Shown: positions 32,883 to 40,709 of the stretch, piece after piece | How the letters are laid out: each line of letters opens with the position of its first letter | How positions within the stretch are numbered: position 1 is the stretch's first letter | Assembly: GCA_045805805.1 (NCBI GenBank) | Contig: JBJMKO010000109.1 | Coordinates: 1 to 64,000, forward strand | Source: VRUE01 sp045805805 | GTDB taxonomy: Bacteria > Actinomycetota > Thermoleophilia > Solirubrobacterales > 70-9 | Length of the DNA: 64,000 nt | Reading direction: 5' to 3' | Notes under the pieces: generated by a model | The model's database searches: none | What the model was told of the DNA's origin: nothing | The model's input: the letters and a program-made list of their open reading frames with translations, nothing else | Made by a program: the position numbers and the translations under genes

Positions 32883-34210
32883 AGCGCCCCCTCCTGTCGA
32901 TGGGCCGAAAAGTCCACTGGGACTCCGGTTTTCGGCCCGTCGGCCGTCGTTGCGGCCGGGATCGCTGGGATGCGGACGTGGAAGGTCGAGCCCCGGCCGG
33001 GAGTCGACTCGGCCGCGATCGTGCCGCCGTGCAGCTGGACCAGGGACTTGGAGATCGCCAGGCCGAGACCGGTGCCGCCGACGTGCTGGGTCAGCCCTGC
33101 GTCGCCGCGGGTGAAGCGCTCGAATATGTGCTCCAGCTGGTCCGCTGCCATTCCCGGCCCGTCGTCGCTGACGATCATCTCCACTTCGGCATCGCGGCGC
33201 TCTGCGGTCACGTTGATCGTCGCTCCCTCCGGGCAATACTCATGGGCGTTGGTAAGTAGGTTCATCAGCACTTGGCGAATCCGGTCGCGGTCGACGTTTA
33301 TCCGAGGCAGGTTCGGGTCCGCCCGGAGGTGCAGGCTCTGGCCCTTCGCTTCGGTCTGGCTGCGCATCGTCCGCGCGGCATCTTCCACCAGCGGGCCGGT
33401 GTCCGTGGGGGTCGGCTTGATCGTCAGCCGCCCGGCGTCGCTGCGGGCGAGGTCGAGCAGGTCGTTGAGCAGGCGCACCAAGTGGCGGGTGTTGTCGAGG
33501 ATGATCTCGACCGTGTCCGCCTGCTTGGGGCTGAGCCGGTCGCGCTCCAGCATCAACAGCTCGGCGAACCCCTGCACCGAGGTGAGCGGGCTGCGCAGCT
33601 CGTGCGAGGCGGTGAGGACGAACTCGTCCTTCATCGTTTCGAGTTGATCGCGCTCGCCGGCGCGACGCTGCAGCTCCTCGGCCATCTCGTTGAAGGCGCC
33701 CCCCAGCGCCGCCGTCTCGGAGAGGCCGCCGACCTTGACCCGCGCTTCGAGATCGCCGCCGGCAAGGCGCCCCGATGCCTCCACCAGCTCCTCGAGCGGG
33801 CGGCGCATCGAGGAGATCAGGCCGCTGAAGAGCAGCGCCGCGCCGGTCAGGCCGGCGATCAGCCCCGCTCCCACGAGCAGCGCCGTGTCGCGGGTCTCGC
33901 TGTCGATGTCTCCGCGCAGCTGCTGGCGCTTGTGCTGCTGGGCGACGATCGCGGCGCGCGCTCCTGCCGTGTGCGTTCCCGTCGCGAGGCGGTTGCGGGC
34001 GGCGATCTCCACCTGGTAGGAGCGGGCGGTCGCGTTCTCGAAGTCCTGGCGCTGCTGCAGGAAGCGCGCCACCCCGATCACGGCGAGGCCGGTGAGCACG
34101 GCGAAGGCGATCGCGAAGCCGATCGTCAGCCTGTTGGCAAGCGACGGGCTCAGCCTGAAACGGCGTCGTGAATATGCTTGCGCGGCTATGGGCGACGAGG
34201 CTACAGGCAC
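32879..34210 (-). CDS. Membrane sensor histidine kinase with HAMP domain
   Basis: The product of up to 443 residues has membrane helices near 28-50 and 110-135, a short extracytoplasmic region, a HAMP domain (ISSMRRPLEELVEASGRLAGGDL), a phosphoacceptor His (TASHELRSPLTSVQGF) and intact N, G1 (VSDDGPGMAADQL), F and G2 (GGTGLGLAISKS) boxes. The farthest start, GTG 34210, would overlap the divergent kinase-like gene by 23 bp. A start further downstream is likely but none is clearly marked. It is translationally coupled to the receiver gene. Confidence 0.9.
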   Translation of the reverse strand: MPVASSPIAAQAYSRRRFRLSPSLANRLTIGFAIAFAVLTGLAVIGVARFLQQRQDFENATARSYQVEIAARNRLATGTHTAGARAAIVAQQHKRQQLRGDIDSETRDTALLVGAGLIAGLTGAALLFSGLISSMRRPLEELVEASGRLAGGDLEARVKVGGLSETAALGGAFNEMAEELQRRAGERDQLETMKDEFVLTASHELRSPLTSVQGFAELLMLERDRLSPKQADTVEIILDNTRHLVRLLNDLLDLARSDAGRLTIKPTPTDTGPLVEDAARTMRSQTEAKGQSLHLRADPNLPRINVDRDRIRQVLMNLLTNAHEYCPEGATINVTAERRDAEVEMIVSDDGPGMAADQLEHIFERFTRGDAGLTQHVGGTGLGLAISKSLVQLHGGTIAAESTPGRGSTFHVRIPAIPAATTADGPKTGVPVDFSAHRQEGAL

Positions 34211-35252
34211 GACCGACGGCAGCGTCGAGGCGCCGCAGGGGATCGACCGGTCCGGCGTGGAGGCCTGGTTCGGCGAGCACGTGCCGAGAGTCCAGTTGCC
34301 GCTTTCCTTCGAGCGGATCTCCGGCGGGCACTCGAACCTGACCTACGGCGTGTGCGATGCCGCGAACGGGCGCTGGGCGCTGCGCCGGCCGCCATTGGGC
34401 AAGCGGCTCGGCTCCGCGCACGACATGGGGCGCGAGCACAGGGTGGTCTCGGCGCTGGCCCCCACCCCCGTGCCGGTCGCCCCGGTGGTCGGTCTCTGCG
34501 AGGACGAGAGCGTCAACGGCGCTCCCTTCTACGTGATGGAGTTCGTCGAGGGCCCGATCCTGCGCGGCCTCGCCGAGGCCGATGCCTTCCCCGACGAGGG
34601 CGACAGGCGGGCGATCGGCGAGCGGGTCGTCGACACGCTGGTCGAGATCCACGCCGTCGACCCCGACGCGGTGGGACTCGGCGAGCTCGGCCGCAAGCAG
34701 GACTACGTCGCCCGCCAGCTGCACCGCTGGCAGGGCCAGTGGGAGAAGTCGAAGACGCGCGAGCTGGCGGCGATCGACGCCGTCCACGAGCGCCTCGCCG
34801 TGCGCATCCCCGAGCAGGGCCCGGCGACGATCGTCCACGGCGACTACCGCCTCGACAACATGATCCTGACACCGGGGGGCGAGGTCGCCGCGGTCGTCGA
34901 CTGGGAGCTCTGCACCCTCGGCGACCCGCTCGCCGACGTCGGCCTGCTGATGGTCTACTGGCCCGAGCCGGGCGAGGAGCTGGTCGCCCTCGGCCAGCCG
35001 GCGACCCTGGCGCCGGGCTTTCCCAACCGCAAGGAACTGGCGGCCCGCTACGCCGAGCGCTCCGGTCGCGACCTCGCCCAGCTCGACTTCTTCGTCGCCC
35101 TCGGCTACTGGAAGCTGGCGATCATCCTCGAGGGCGTCTACGCGCGCTACGCGGCCGGCCAGTACGGCAAGGTCGATCCCGGCATAGAAGAGTTCGCCCG
35201 CCTGGTCGAGCGCCTCGCCGAGGCGGCCAACGAGGCTGAGCGGCGCGGCTGA
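34188..35252 (+). CDS. APH-family phosphotransferase (ACAD10/FadE36-like)
   Basis: The 354-residue protein has the aminoglycoside-phosphotransferase/choline-kinase fold: nucleotide loop region SGGHSNLTYGV, catalytic HGDYRLDN (about residue 220) and DWELCTLGDPLADVG. Members of this subgroup are usually found with acyl-CoA dehydrogenases and probably phosphorylate hydroxyacyl-type substrates rather than antibiotics. An acyl-CoA dehydrogenase gene lies 5.5 kb away. Antibiotic resistance should not be inferred. ATG 34188 starts it. Confidence 0.87.
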   Translation: MGDEATGTTDGSVEAPQGIDRSGVEAWFGEHVPRVQLPLSFERISGGHSNLTYGVCDAANGRWALRRPPLGKRLGSAHDMGREHRVVSALAPTPVPVAPVVGLCEDESVNGAPFYVMEFVEGPILRGLAEADAFPDEGDRRAIGERVVDTLVEIHAVDPDAVGLGELGRKQDYVARQLHRWQGQWEKSKTRELAAIDAVHERLAVRIPEQGPATIVHGDYRLDNMILTPGGEVAAVVDWELCTLGDPLADVGLLMVYWPEPGEELVALGQPATLAPGFPNRKELAARYAERSGRDLAQLDFFVALGYWKLAIILEGVYARYAAGQYGKVDPGIEEFARLVERLAEAANEAERRG

Positions 35253-35269
35253 GGCGGCGTCCAGCCACC

Positions 35270-35299
35270 TTGACATCGGCTCCGGCGACCTGAAAAGGT
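35270..35299 (+). promoter_or_regulatory. Promoter-like block before repeat-stalk gene 2
   Basis: TTGACA (35270-35275) is followed at a fixed distance by GACCTGAAAAGGT (35287-35299). The same pair at the same 17-bp offset precedes the next paralogue (36282-36311). The second block is an inverted repeat (ACCT/AGGT). A -35 element plus an operator or -10 equivalent is the likely reading. Confidence 0.6.
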
Positions 35300-35373
35300 G
35301 CGGTTGAGTAGTGCCGTGGAGATTCTCCTCGGCCCGCAGTCCTTACCCTCTTCCTTCGATCCAAGGAGATCAC

Positions 35374-36132
35374 GTGCAACAGATACGCAAACGGCTCACC
35401 TACGCGAACGTAATGTCGTCTATTGCCGTCTTTCTGATTCTTGGCGGCGCCACCGCCATCGCCGCGCAAAAGATCGGCTCGCACCAGTTGAAGGCCAACT
35501 CGGTAACGACGGCCAAGATCAAGAAGAACGCGGTTACGACAAAGAAGATCAAGAACAAGGCCGTGACGAATTCCAAGCTCGCCGATGGTGCTGTGACTAC
35601 GGCAAAGATTGCGGGCGGAGCCGTAGGCGCCACTCAGCTTGCCAATGGCGCAGCTGGCAATTCACAGACCCAGTTCGTCAAAGTCTTTAAGGCGGGCGCG
35701 GTTCCGGTCGCCGCGAGCGAAGAAAGCGCCCCGAAGATAGAGCTTGGTTCCGTCGGGCCATTCCATTTCTACGGCAAGTGCTTCAAAGAAGGAGTAAATG
35801 TCGAAGAGAAGACCTACGTCGAACTGACCAGCGGGGCGGCCACGCTGGGCTCCGAGGACGCCGCGGAATTCGAGAACAACGCCGACGGCTACCTGACACC
35901 CTCGACTCCCGAGGCGGAACGTGCGCTGGAGGAAGACGCAAGCGCGGGCGCAAACGCCTTCAGTGGGAATTCCGACGACGAGGAGTTCCAGGCTTCGGCC
36001 TCCGATGGAACGGAGATCACCGGCTTGGTCGGTGGGACTGGAGCCAAGCAGGGCAGCCCGCCGGCGGGCAATGGCCCGTTCCTTGCGGGTGATTCCTGCA
36101 TCGTTGGCACGATCGCCATCTTCGGCGCCTAG
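35374..36132 (+). CDS. Repeat-stalk secreted/anchored protein, paralogue 2
   Basis: The 252-residue product starts with a conserved N-terminal hydrophobic segment (RLTYANVMSSIAVFLILGG). Residues 33-90 carry about six short repeats of the type LKANSVTTAKIKKNAVTT. A unique acidic C-terminal domain (about 95-252) contains two cysteines. GTG 35374 is chosen because AAGGAG lies 7 bp upstream, exactly as in the next two genes. The gene is first of three tandem paralogues. Surface exposure is inferred; no ligand is known. Confidence 0.85.
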   Translation: MQQIRKRLTYANVMSSIAVFLILGGATAIAAQKIGSHQLKANSVTTAKIKKNAVTTKKIKNKAVTNSKLADGAVTTAKIAGGAVGATQLANGAAGNSQTQFVKVFKAGAVPVAASEESAPKIELGSVGPFHFYGKCFKEGVNVEEKTYVELTSGAATLGSEDAAEFENNADGYLTPSTPEAERALEEDASAGANAFSGNSDDEEFQASASDGTEITGLVGGTGAKQGSPPAGNGPFLAGDSCIVGTIAIFGA

Positions 36133-36168
36133 AGTCGCTACACGGGTCTCACCCGGCGGGTCCAGCAT

Positions 36169-36201
36169 GATTGCGGGGAGTCGGACTGGCTCCCCGCAAT
36201 C
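36169..36201 (+). terminator. Hairpin after repeat-stalk gene 2
   Basis: GATTGCGGGGAG (36169-36180) and its perfect complement (36190-36201) flank a 9-nt loop, 36 bp after the stop codon. Confidence 0.75.
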
Positions 36202-36281
36202 CCGACGGGCGCGGTAGCGATGCCAGTCCTCGCGTCCGTGGCGAAGTCAAGGCGCGGCTAGTCTCGCCCCGTCCATTCCAC

Positions 36282-36311
36282 TTGACAGCGACTTCCAAGA
36301 CCTGACAAGGT
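36282..36311 (+). promoter_or_regulatory. Promoter-like block before repeat-stalk gene 3
   Basis: TTGACA (36282-36287) and GACCTGACAAGGT (36299-36311) repeat the arrangement at 35270-35299. The conserved spacing and the perfect GACCT/AGGTC half-sites point to shared regulation of the two genes. Confidence 0.6.
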
Positions 36312-36388
36312 CCCGTGGAGCAAAAGCCCGGGAAGATGTGCCTTGTGGTCAAACGCCCTAGGCCTCGTCCCTCACCCAAGGAGATTTC

Positions 36389-37075
36389 GTGAAGCAGATT
36401 CGCAAGCGTCTTACCTACGCGAACTTGATGTCCTCGATCGCTGTCTTCCTCGTTCTCGGAGGCGCCACCGCCTTCGCCGCGAGCAAGATCGGCACGAGCC
36501 AGATCAAGGCCAATGCCGTGACCACGGGCAAGATCAAGAAGGAAGCGGTCACCACATCCAAGATCAAGAAGGACGCGGTAACCGGAGCCAAGGTGAAGGA
36601 GTCGACGCTTGGCACGGTGCCGAGCGCGACCAACGCCGGCAACGCGACCAACGCCGGCAACGCGAACACTGTGAACGGCCAGACCGTGCACAAGATATTC
36701 AAGACGCTCAACGCCGGCCAGAGCGGCATCCTGGTTGCATCGATCGCCGGGTTCACGATCACGGCGTCCTGTGAAAGCTCCAACATCGACGTGACGCTTT
36801 CCGGGCCTTCGACGCCAGCGACTGTCATGAGCGTTGAGGGGAATGGCTCGCCGAAAGGGCCAATTTTCGATTACGACTCGGATGTGTCGGGCACCGCGTC
36901 GAGCATCCGACTGGACGGCGAAGGTGGCAGCGACAACAACTATGGTGAGAGCACCTTCTCCGCCGCATTGAGCAATGGAGTAGTCCTCAGCGGAGACGTC
37001 GGCTATGACTACGACACTTTTGATGACAACCCAGAAAACGTCTGCATTGTCTTCGGGGAGGTCGCAACCGGCTGA
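36389..37075 (+). CDS. Repeat-stalk secreted/anchored protein, paralogue 3
   Basis: The 228-residue product shares the N-terminal segment (RKRLTYANLMSSIAVFLVLGG) and the lysine/valine/threonine repeats (IKANAVTTGKIKKEAVTT) with its neighbours. Its C-terminal domain (about 90-228) is different: beta-rich, with FTITASCESSNIDVTLSGP and a final Cys in NVCIVFGEV. GTG 36389 is preceded by AAGGAGA. A classic terminator follows. Function is unknown. Confidence 0.85.
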   Translation: MKQIRKRLTYANLMSSIAVFLVLGGATAFAASKIGTSQIKANAVTTGKIKKEAVTTSKIKKDAVTGAKVKESTLGTVPSATNAGNATNAGNANTVNGQTVHKIFKTLNAGQSGILVASIAGFTITASCESSNIDVTLSGPSTPATVMSVEGNGSPKGPIFDYDSDVSGTASSIRLDGEGGSDNNYGESTFSAALSNGVVLSGDVGYDYDTFDDNPENVCIVFGEVATG

Positions 37076-37103
37076 ACCGGTTTCGAAGCGAGAGTACACA
37101 CAG

Positions 37104-37135
37104 AGGGCCGGGCATCTGCCCGGCCCTTTTTGTTT
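37104..37135 (+). terminator. Rho-independent terminator after repeat-stalk gene 3
   Basis: AGGGCCGGGCA and TGCCCGGCCCT pair over 10-11 bp and are followed by TTTTTGTTT. It is the clearest intrinsic terminator in the window. Confidence 0.9.
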
Positions 37136-37252
37136 GTGCACCTGGGCGCTCCAGGGCGTGCTCTTCGGGCGCCCCGCGATCACCGCCTCGCAGGAGTCGG
37201 TGTGCTCAAGCCGAAGGAGTTGCCTCTGACAAGCCACGATCAAGGAGAGACC

Positions 37253-37936
37253 TTGACTAGGATTAGCAAACGACTCACGTATGCAAACGTGATGTCTTCG
37301 ATCGCCGTCTTCCTCGTCCTCGGGGGCGCTAGCGCCTTCGCGGCCAGCAAGATCGGTACGAGCCAGCTGAAGGCCAGTGCCGTGACCACGAGCAAGATCA
37401 AGAAGGAAGCGGTGACCACTGCCAAGGTCAAGAAGAACGCGATCAATGGCTCGAAGGTCAAGGACGGATCTCTGACCGGCGCCGACATCAACGTTGGCAC
37501 GCTGGGGACTGTTCCGCTCGCGGCCAAAGCCACCAAGACCGATCAGATTACAAATATTTTCTTCACCGCAAACGAAGGCGGATCTAAACAGACGATCTTG
37601 AACCTTTCCGGGCTCACTCTTCAGGCAATCTGCCCTGGCGGTGGAGAAGTCGAATTGGAGGCAACTACGTCCGTCTCCCACTCGGTAATCGACGTCGTAA
37701 CCGCGCAGGACACCGACTACGAATTCAACACCGATTTCAACGTTGGTGAAGTTTTCGACTTGGACATGGGGCACTCGCAAGGTGCTACAGAGATGTATAC
37801 GGCTCAGTACACCCGCCCAGATGGAGTAAACGTCGTCATCGTTATCCACGACATCGACGCCTTCGACGGGCCGGCGTTCCCCGGGACGCCTCAGCAGAGC
37901 GATTGCCTGGTTTCAGGCTTGGCCTACAGCAGCTGA
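37253..37936 (+). CDS. Repeat-stalk secreted/anchored protein, paralogue 4
   Basis: The 227-residue product has the same N-terminal hydrophobic segment (TYANVMSSIAVFLVLGGAS) and repeats (LKASAVTTSKIKKEAVTT). Its C-terminal domain resembles that of paralogue 3 in layout (LNLSGLTLQAICPGGGEVEL, final Cys in SDCLVSGLAYSS) but is diverged. TTG 37253 is chosen because AAGGAGAG lies just upstream at the distance seen in the paralogues. The TTGACA block of the first two genes is not seen here. Confidence 0.85.
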   Translation: MTRISKRLTYANVMSSIAVFLVLGGASAFAASKIGTSQLKASAVTTSKIKKEAVTTAKVKKNAINGSKVKDGSLTGADINVGTLGTVPLAAKATKTDQITNIFFTANEGGSKQTILNLSGLTLQAICPGGGEVELEATTSVSHSVIDVVTAQDTDYEFNTDFNVGEVFDLDMGHSQGATEMYTAQYTRPDGVNVVIVIHDIDAFDGPAFPGTPQQSDCLVSGLAYSS

Positions 37937-37949
37937 TCGTTTAAGGCAT

Positions 37950-37986
37950 ATCGGATCGGGGTGTGAGTTCTCCGCCCCGATCCGAT
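37950..37986. terminator. Hairpin between convergent genes
   Basis: ATCGGATCGGGG and its perfect 12-bp complement flank a 13-nt loop, 14 bp after the repeat-stalk gene and 44 bp before the end of the convergent HTH gene. Confidence 0.78.
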
Positions 37987-38029
37987 TGTCGGTGAGCGTT
38001 TCACTCCAGGCGCTCAAATGGTTTCAAGA

Positions 38030-38455
38030 TCAAACGCGGTGCATCCGTACCAGTAGCGCGGCCGAAGGGGTGACCTTGCCGGTGACGTAAGTCGAGAGTC
38101 GCGACGCCGAGGTTCCGACCCGGGACGCGAACTCCGTGCGGGAGAGTCCCGATGCACGCACGAGCTGGTCAATTTCGGCTGCCACTGTCTCTCGCTCTGC
38201 CGCCTCGGCCTCCTCGCGCGCTTTGGCGATCACTCGTTCCATCATGGGAGTAACGCCATATGGCCTGCTGTAGGTGAGGACCTCTTCGACCCGGCGGGCG
38301 AGTGGGCCCCAGGGTTGGGCATGAATTGCCTTCGCCAGTCTGCGCCAGTGGGAGAGCCCGCCTCGTTCTAGCGCCGTCTGGATCGCCTCGAGTGGCCACT
38401 CCGAGACCGGGTCGTCGGGCGAGGTGTCGACGTTTCGAAAGGCGAGCGGGCTCAT
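38030..38455 (-). CDS. HTH-containing protein of an HTH/nucleotidyltransferase pair
   Basis: The 141-residue protein has an N-terminal helical region and a C-terminal helix-turn-helix (about 95-141): LVRASGLSRTEFASRVGTSASRLSTYVTGK. The DNA-binding domain is at the C-terminus, unlike the pair at 2.1-2.9 kb. The start overlaps the stop of the nucleotidyltransferase gene by 4 bp. In this pair the enzyme gene comes first. It probably represses the operon via the palindrome at 39161-39174 and neutralises the partner; this is inference. Confidence 0.75.
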   Translation of the reverse strand: MSPLAFRNVDTSPDDPVSEWPLEAIQTALERGGLSHWRRLAKAIHAQPWGPLARRVEEVLTYSRPYGVTPMMERVIAKAREEAEAAERETVAAEIDQLVRASGLSRTEFASRVGTSASRLSTYVTGKVTPSAALLVRMHRV

Positions 38456-39150
38456 TGGCTCGCCATGAGTGCTGCGACATTCCCCAGCGTGCCGGTCACC
38501 GCACTCCAGTCGCTCCAGCGTCGCCGCAGGCGCCGGTAGGAGGCAAGTTCGTCGATGACCGAACGGTCGGCCGGCAGTGGGTCGGAGAGTTGGCGGAGGA
38601 GCTGGGAGGCGACGCCGTCGCCTTCGTCGTGCTGGTCGGCGTAGTAGTCGTCGATTCGCACCAGGACTGCGGCTGCTTGCTCGGTACCGAGATGCTCGGA
38701 CAGAGCCGCGAGGTCGAGGTAGTCGCGGGTCTGGTTGCGTCGCACGACCAGGAATGCCTTGATCCGGAGGGTCTCTTCAACGGTTGGCACCGTCACCTCT
38801 CCACCCGATGGCACCGTCACCACCGCGACCTCCAGTGGGGACTTGCGGATCATCTGCCGCACCCCGGCCTCGATCCTGTCCAGATTCCCCAGGATCACCT
38901 TCCCCGGCGTGACGCGGTTCGTGGCCCAGCCCTCGTCTGCCTCGACCGCTTCGAGCACCATCTCGAAGCGGTCGGCGAGGTCGGCCACGACGTGGTCGCG
39001 ATCGCGTGACTCACGGTGATCGGCATACAAGATCGCCGCCGCGCCACCGACCATCACTGCTCCCGGAACCAGCTGCTGCAGGTGAGCCGCCGACTCCAAG
39101 AGTGCGACGAACTGAGGGTCTCGGTCACCGACCGGCTGCCCGTCGGCCAC
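38452..39150 (-). CDS. AbiEii-like nucleotidyltransferase
   Basis: The 232-residue product resembles AbiEii/MNT nucleotidyltransferases: GAVMVGGAAAILYADH (about residues 30-45) followed by RDRDHVVADL, where the family has S/R-x-D-x-D metal ligands. The fold's downstream region DYLDLAALSEHLG is also typical. Paired with an HTH gene (4-bp overlap), it fits a type IV-like toxin-antitoxin or phage-defence module. GTG 39150 is the apparent start with a weak ribosome binding site. Confidence 0.72.
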   Translation of the reverse strand: MADGQPVGDRDPQFVALLESAAHLQQLVPGAVMVGGAAAILYADHRESRDRDHVVADLADRFEMVLEAVEADEGWATNRVTPGKVILGNLDRIEAGVRQMIRKSPLEVAVVTVPSGGEVTVPTVEETLRIKAFLVVRRNQTRDYLDLAALSEHLGTEQAAAVLVRIDDYYADQHDEGDGVASQLLRQLSDPLPADRSVIDELASYRRLRRRWSDWSAVTGTLGNVAALMASQ

Positions 39151-39160
39151 CTGGCTAAAT

Positions 39161-39174
39161 TATCATATCTGATA
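39161..39174. promoter_or_regulatory. Palindromic operator/promoter of the second HTH/NTase operon
   Basis: TATCA TATC TGATA is a perfect 5-bp inverted repeat with a 4-bp spacer in a locally AT-rich patch, 10 bp upstream of the nucleotidyltransferase start. The 4-bp spacer matches the geometry of the operator at 2908-2925. Confidence 0.55.
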
Positions 39175-39264
39175 CTACGAAGTTGGCCCCGGTGGCGCGC
39201 ATGGGGGCTGGTCACCAGAACGCTAACGGGGTTGCGAATTGGGCCGGCTTTGCCCCACCCTTTG

Positions 39265-40668
39265 CTATTTGGGATCGAGCGTGAGTCTCAGGAAGGCGGC
39301 GTAGATCTTGCTGGTTCCGGAGCTGGAGGCGAAGCGGAGGAAGGTGTTGTCGAGCTGGCTCTGGGTGCCGTTGAGCGACACGTCCAGCGAATGCCAGCCC
39401 ACGCCGGTGAAGGATTCGCCGGCGAGTTGGGTGGAGCCGCTGCGGGCTTCGAACGTGATGCCGGTTTTCACGGGCGTGTAGAACCAAGCGCTCGCGGCGG
39501 TGACTTTCTTGCCGGTGAGCGGTGTTGTGTCCAGCTCGACCTCGGTCGTAAACGGTTCCGTGCTCGTGGTGGCGCTTATATAGCCACGGAGGACACCCGC
39601 TTTGACTGACTCGAGGGCATTCTCGGATAGGGATTCCCAGGCGGTTTCAGCGTTGACGATCGTCCATGGTTTGGGCGTTGTGCGCGGTCCGTTGGGCCGC
39701 AGGTAGTAGACGTTGCCGCCGTAGAGCGGTGAGTTGACGACGTCCTGCCAGGCGCTGATCGAACCGGCGGTACTCTCCAAGGTCCAATCGCGGTTGCCTT
39801 CGGCGGCCAGATTCCGATCGAACCAGACCACCGCGACCACATTTGGCATTTCCTTGGGAATAGTTTCGAGAAAGCTGGTGCGAATCCATCTGGGCCTCTT
39901 GTTTGCTTCTTCGACCGACGCCGTCTCCGCGAGAATGACGGGCTTGCCACCGCTGAGTGCGTTGAGGTGGATATACGACGCTCGAAAGATCTGTCGCAGG
40001 GTTCTCCAGCCGACGGTCCCACCCCAGTTGTAGCCGTCCAGCGCGACGTAGTCGACATATCCCGGGTGACTGAAGTCCTCGGGGTAGTAAGCGTCGAATG
40101 GAATGTTTCCGCTGGCGTTGACGTTGGGCGACCAGACGAACTTGACGTTGGAAGCGCCATAGGCGTGGAAGACGTCGACGTAGTGGCGCCACGCGGCGAC
40201 ATAGGCGATGGGTTCGCCGCCCCAGGGGTACCAGGCGCCGTTCATCTCGTGAGCGAAACGGAGAAGGACTTCCTGCCCGTAAGAGGCTGCGCTTGCCGCC
40301 TGGCTGCGGATGTAGCTGTCGTATTTGCCGCCGGCGATGTCCTGGATGGAGACCGGTTGTCCTCCTACGTATGGCTCGACCGTCACCATTGGGGCCACGC
40401 CCCGTTCCTTCAGCTCGTTCTTCTCGCTGGAGAAGAGCAGCGTCGCGTCGAGCCCCCGGTAGCTGAGGGCGATGCTCGGAAACCGGCCGTACCGGGACTT
40501 GAACGAATCCAGGGTTTCTCCGCTGGTGGCGAAGCAGGAAGCCCCCACCGGGACCGTTGGGCAGTAGTAAGCCCCCAGTTTGATGGCTGCTTGGGCCGTG
40601 AGCGGCGTGACCAGCAAGGCGAGAAGGACCGCGAATGCGGAAACGATCGCTCGGCGAGAACCCGACAC
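39265..40668 (-). CDS. Secreted GH26-like glycoside hydrolase with C-terminal accessory domain
   Basis: The 467-residue product has a signal peptide (residues 1-28, TPLTAQAA). A (beta/alpha)8 domain like GH26 mannanases follows: LLRFAHEMNGAWYPWG carries the acid/base Glu and KPVILAETAS the nucleophile Glu. From about residue 335 a beta-rich module (VELDTTPLTGKKVTAASAW) looks like a carbohydrate-binding or DNRLRE-type domain. The substrate is probably a beta-mannan or related glycan outside the cell. GTG 40668 is chosen to give the signal peptide; GTG 40686 is possible. The gene stands alone. Confidence 0.82.
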   Translation of the reverse strand: MSGSRRAIVSAFAVLLALLVTPLTAQAAIKLGAYYCPTVPVGASCFATSGETLDSFKSRYGRFPSIALSYRGLDATLLFSSEKNELKERGVAPMVTVEPYVGGQPVSIQDIAGGKYDSYIRSQAASAASYGQEVLLRFAHEMNGAWYPWGGEPIAYVAAWRHYVDVFHAYGASNVKFVWSPNVNASGNIPFDAYYPEDFSHPGYVDYVALDGYNWGGTVGWRTLRQIFRASYIHLNALSGGKPVILAETASVEEANKRPRWIRTSFLETIPKEMPNVVAVVWFDRNLAAEGNRDWTLESTAGSISAWQDVVNSPLYGGNVYYLRPNGPRTTPKPWTIVNAETAWESLSENALESVKAGVLRGYISATTSTEPFTTEVELDTTPLTGKKVTAASAWFYTPVKTGITFEARSGSTQLAGESFTGVGWHSLDVSLNGTQSQLDNTFLRFASSSGTSKIYAAFLRLTLDPK

Positions 40669-40709
40669 ACTGACAAGCTTACCCACGATCAAGGGGAACC
40701 AAAGCGTTT

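Noticed and set aside
34188..35252. Aminoglycoside resistance gene
   Set aside because: The APH fold is present, but the subgroup and the acyl-CoA dehydrogenase context point to acyl or hydroxyacid metabolism; nothing supports drug modification.
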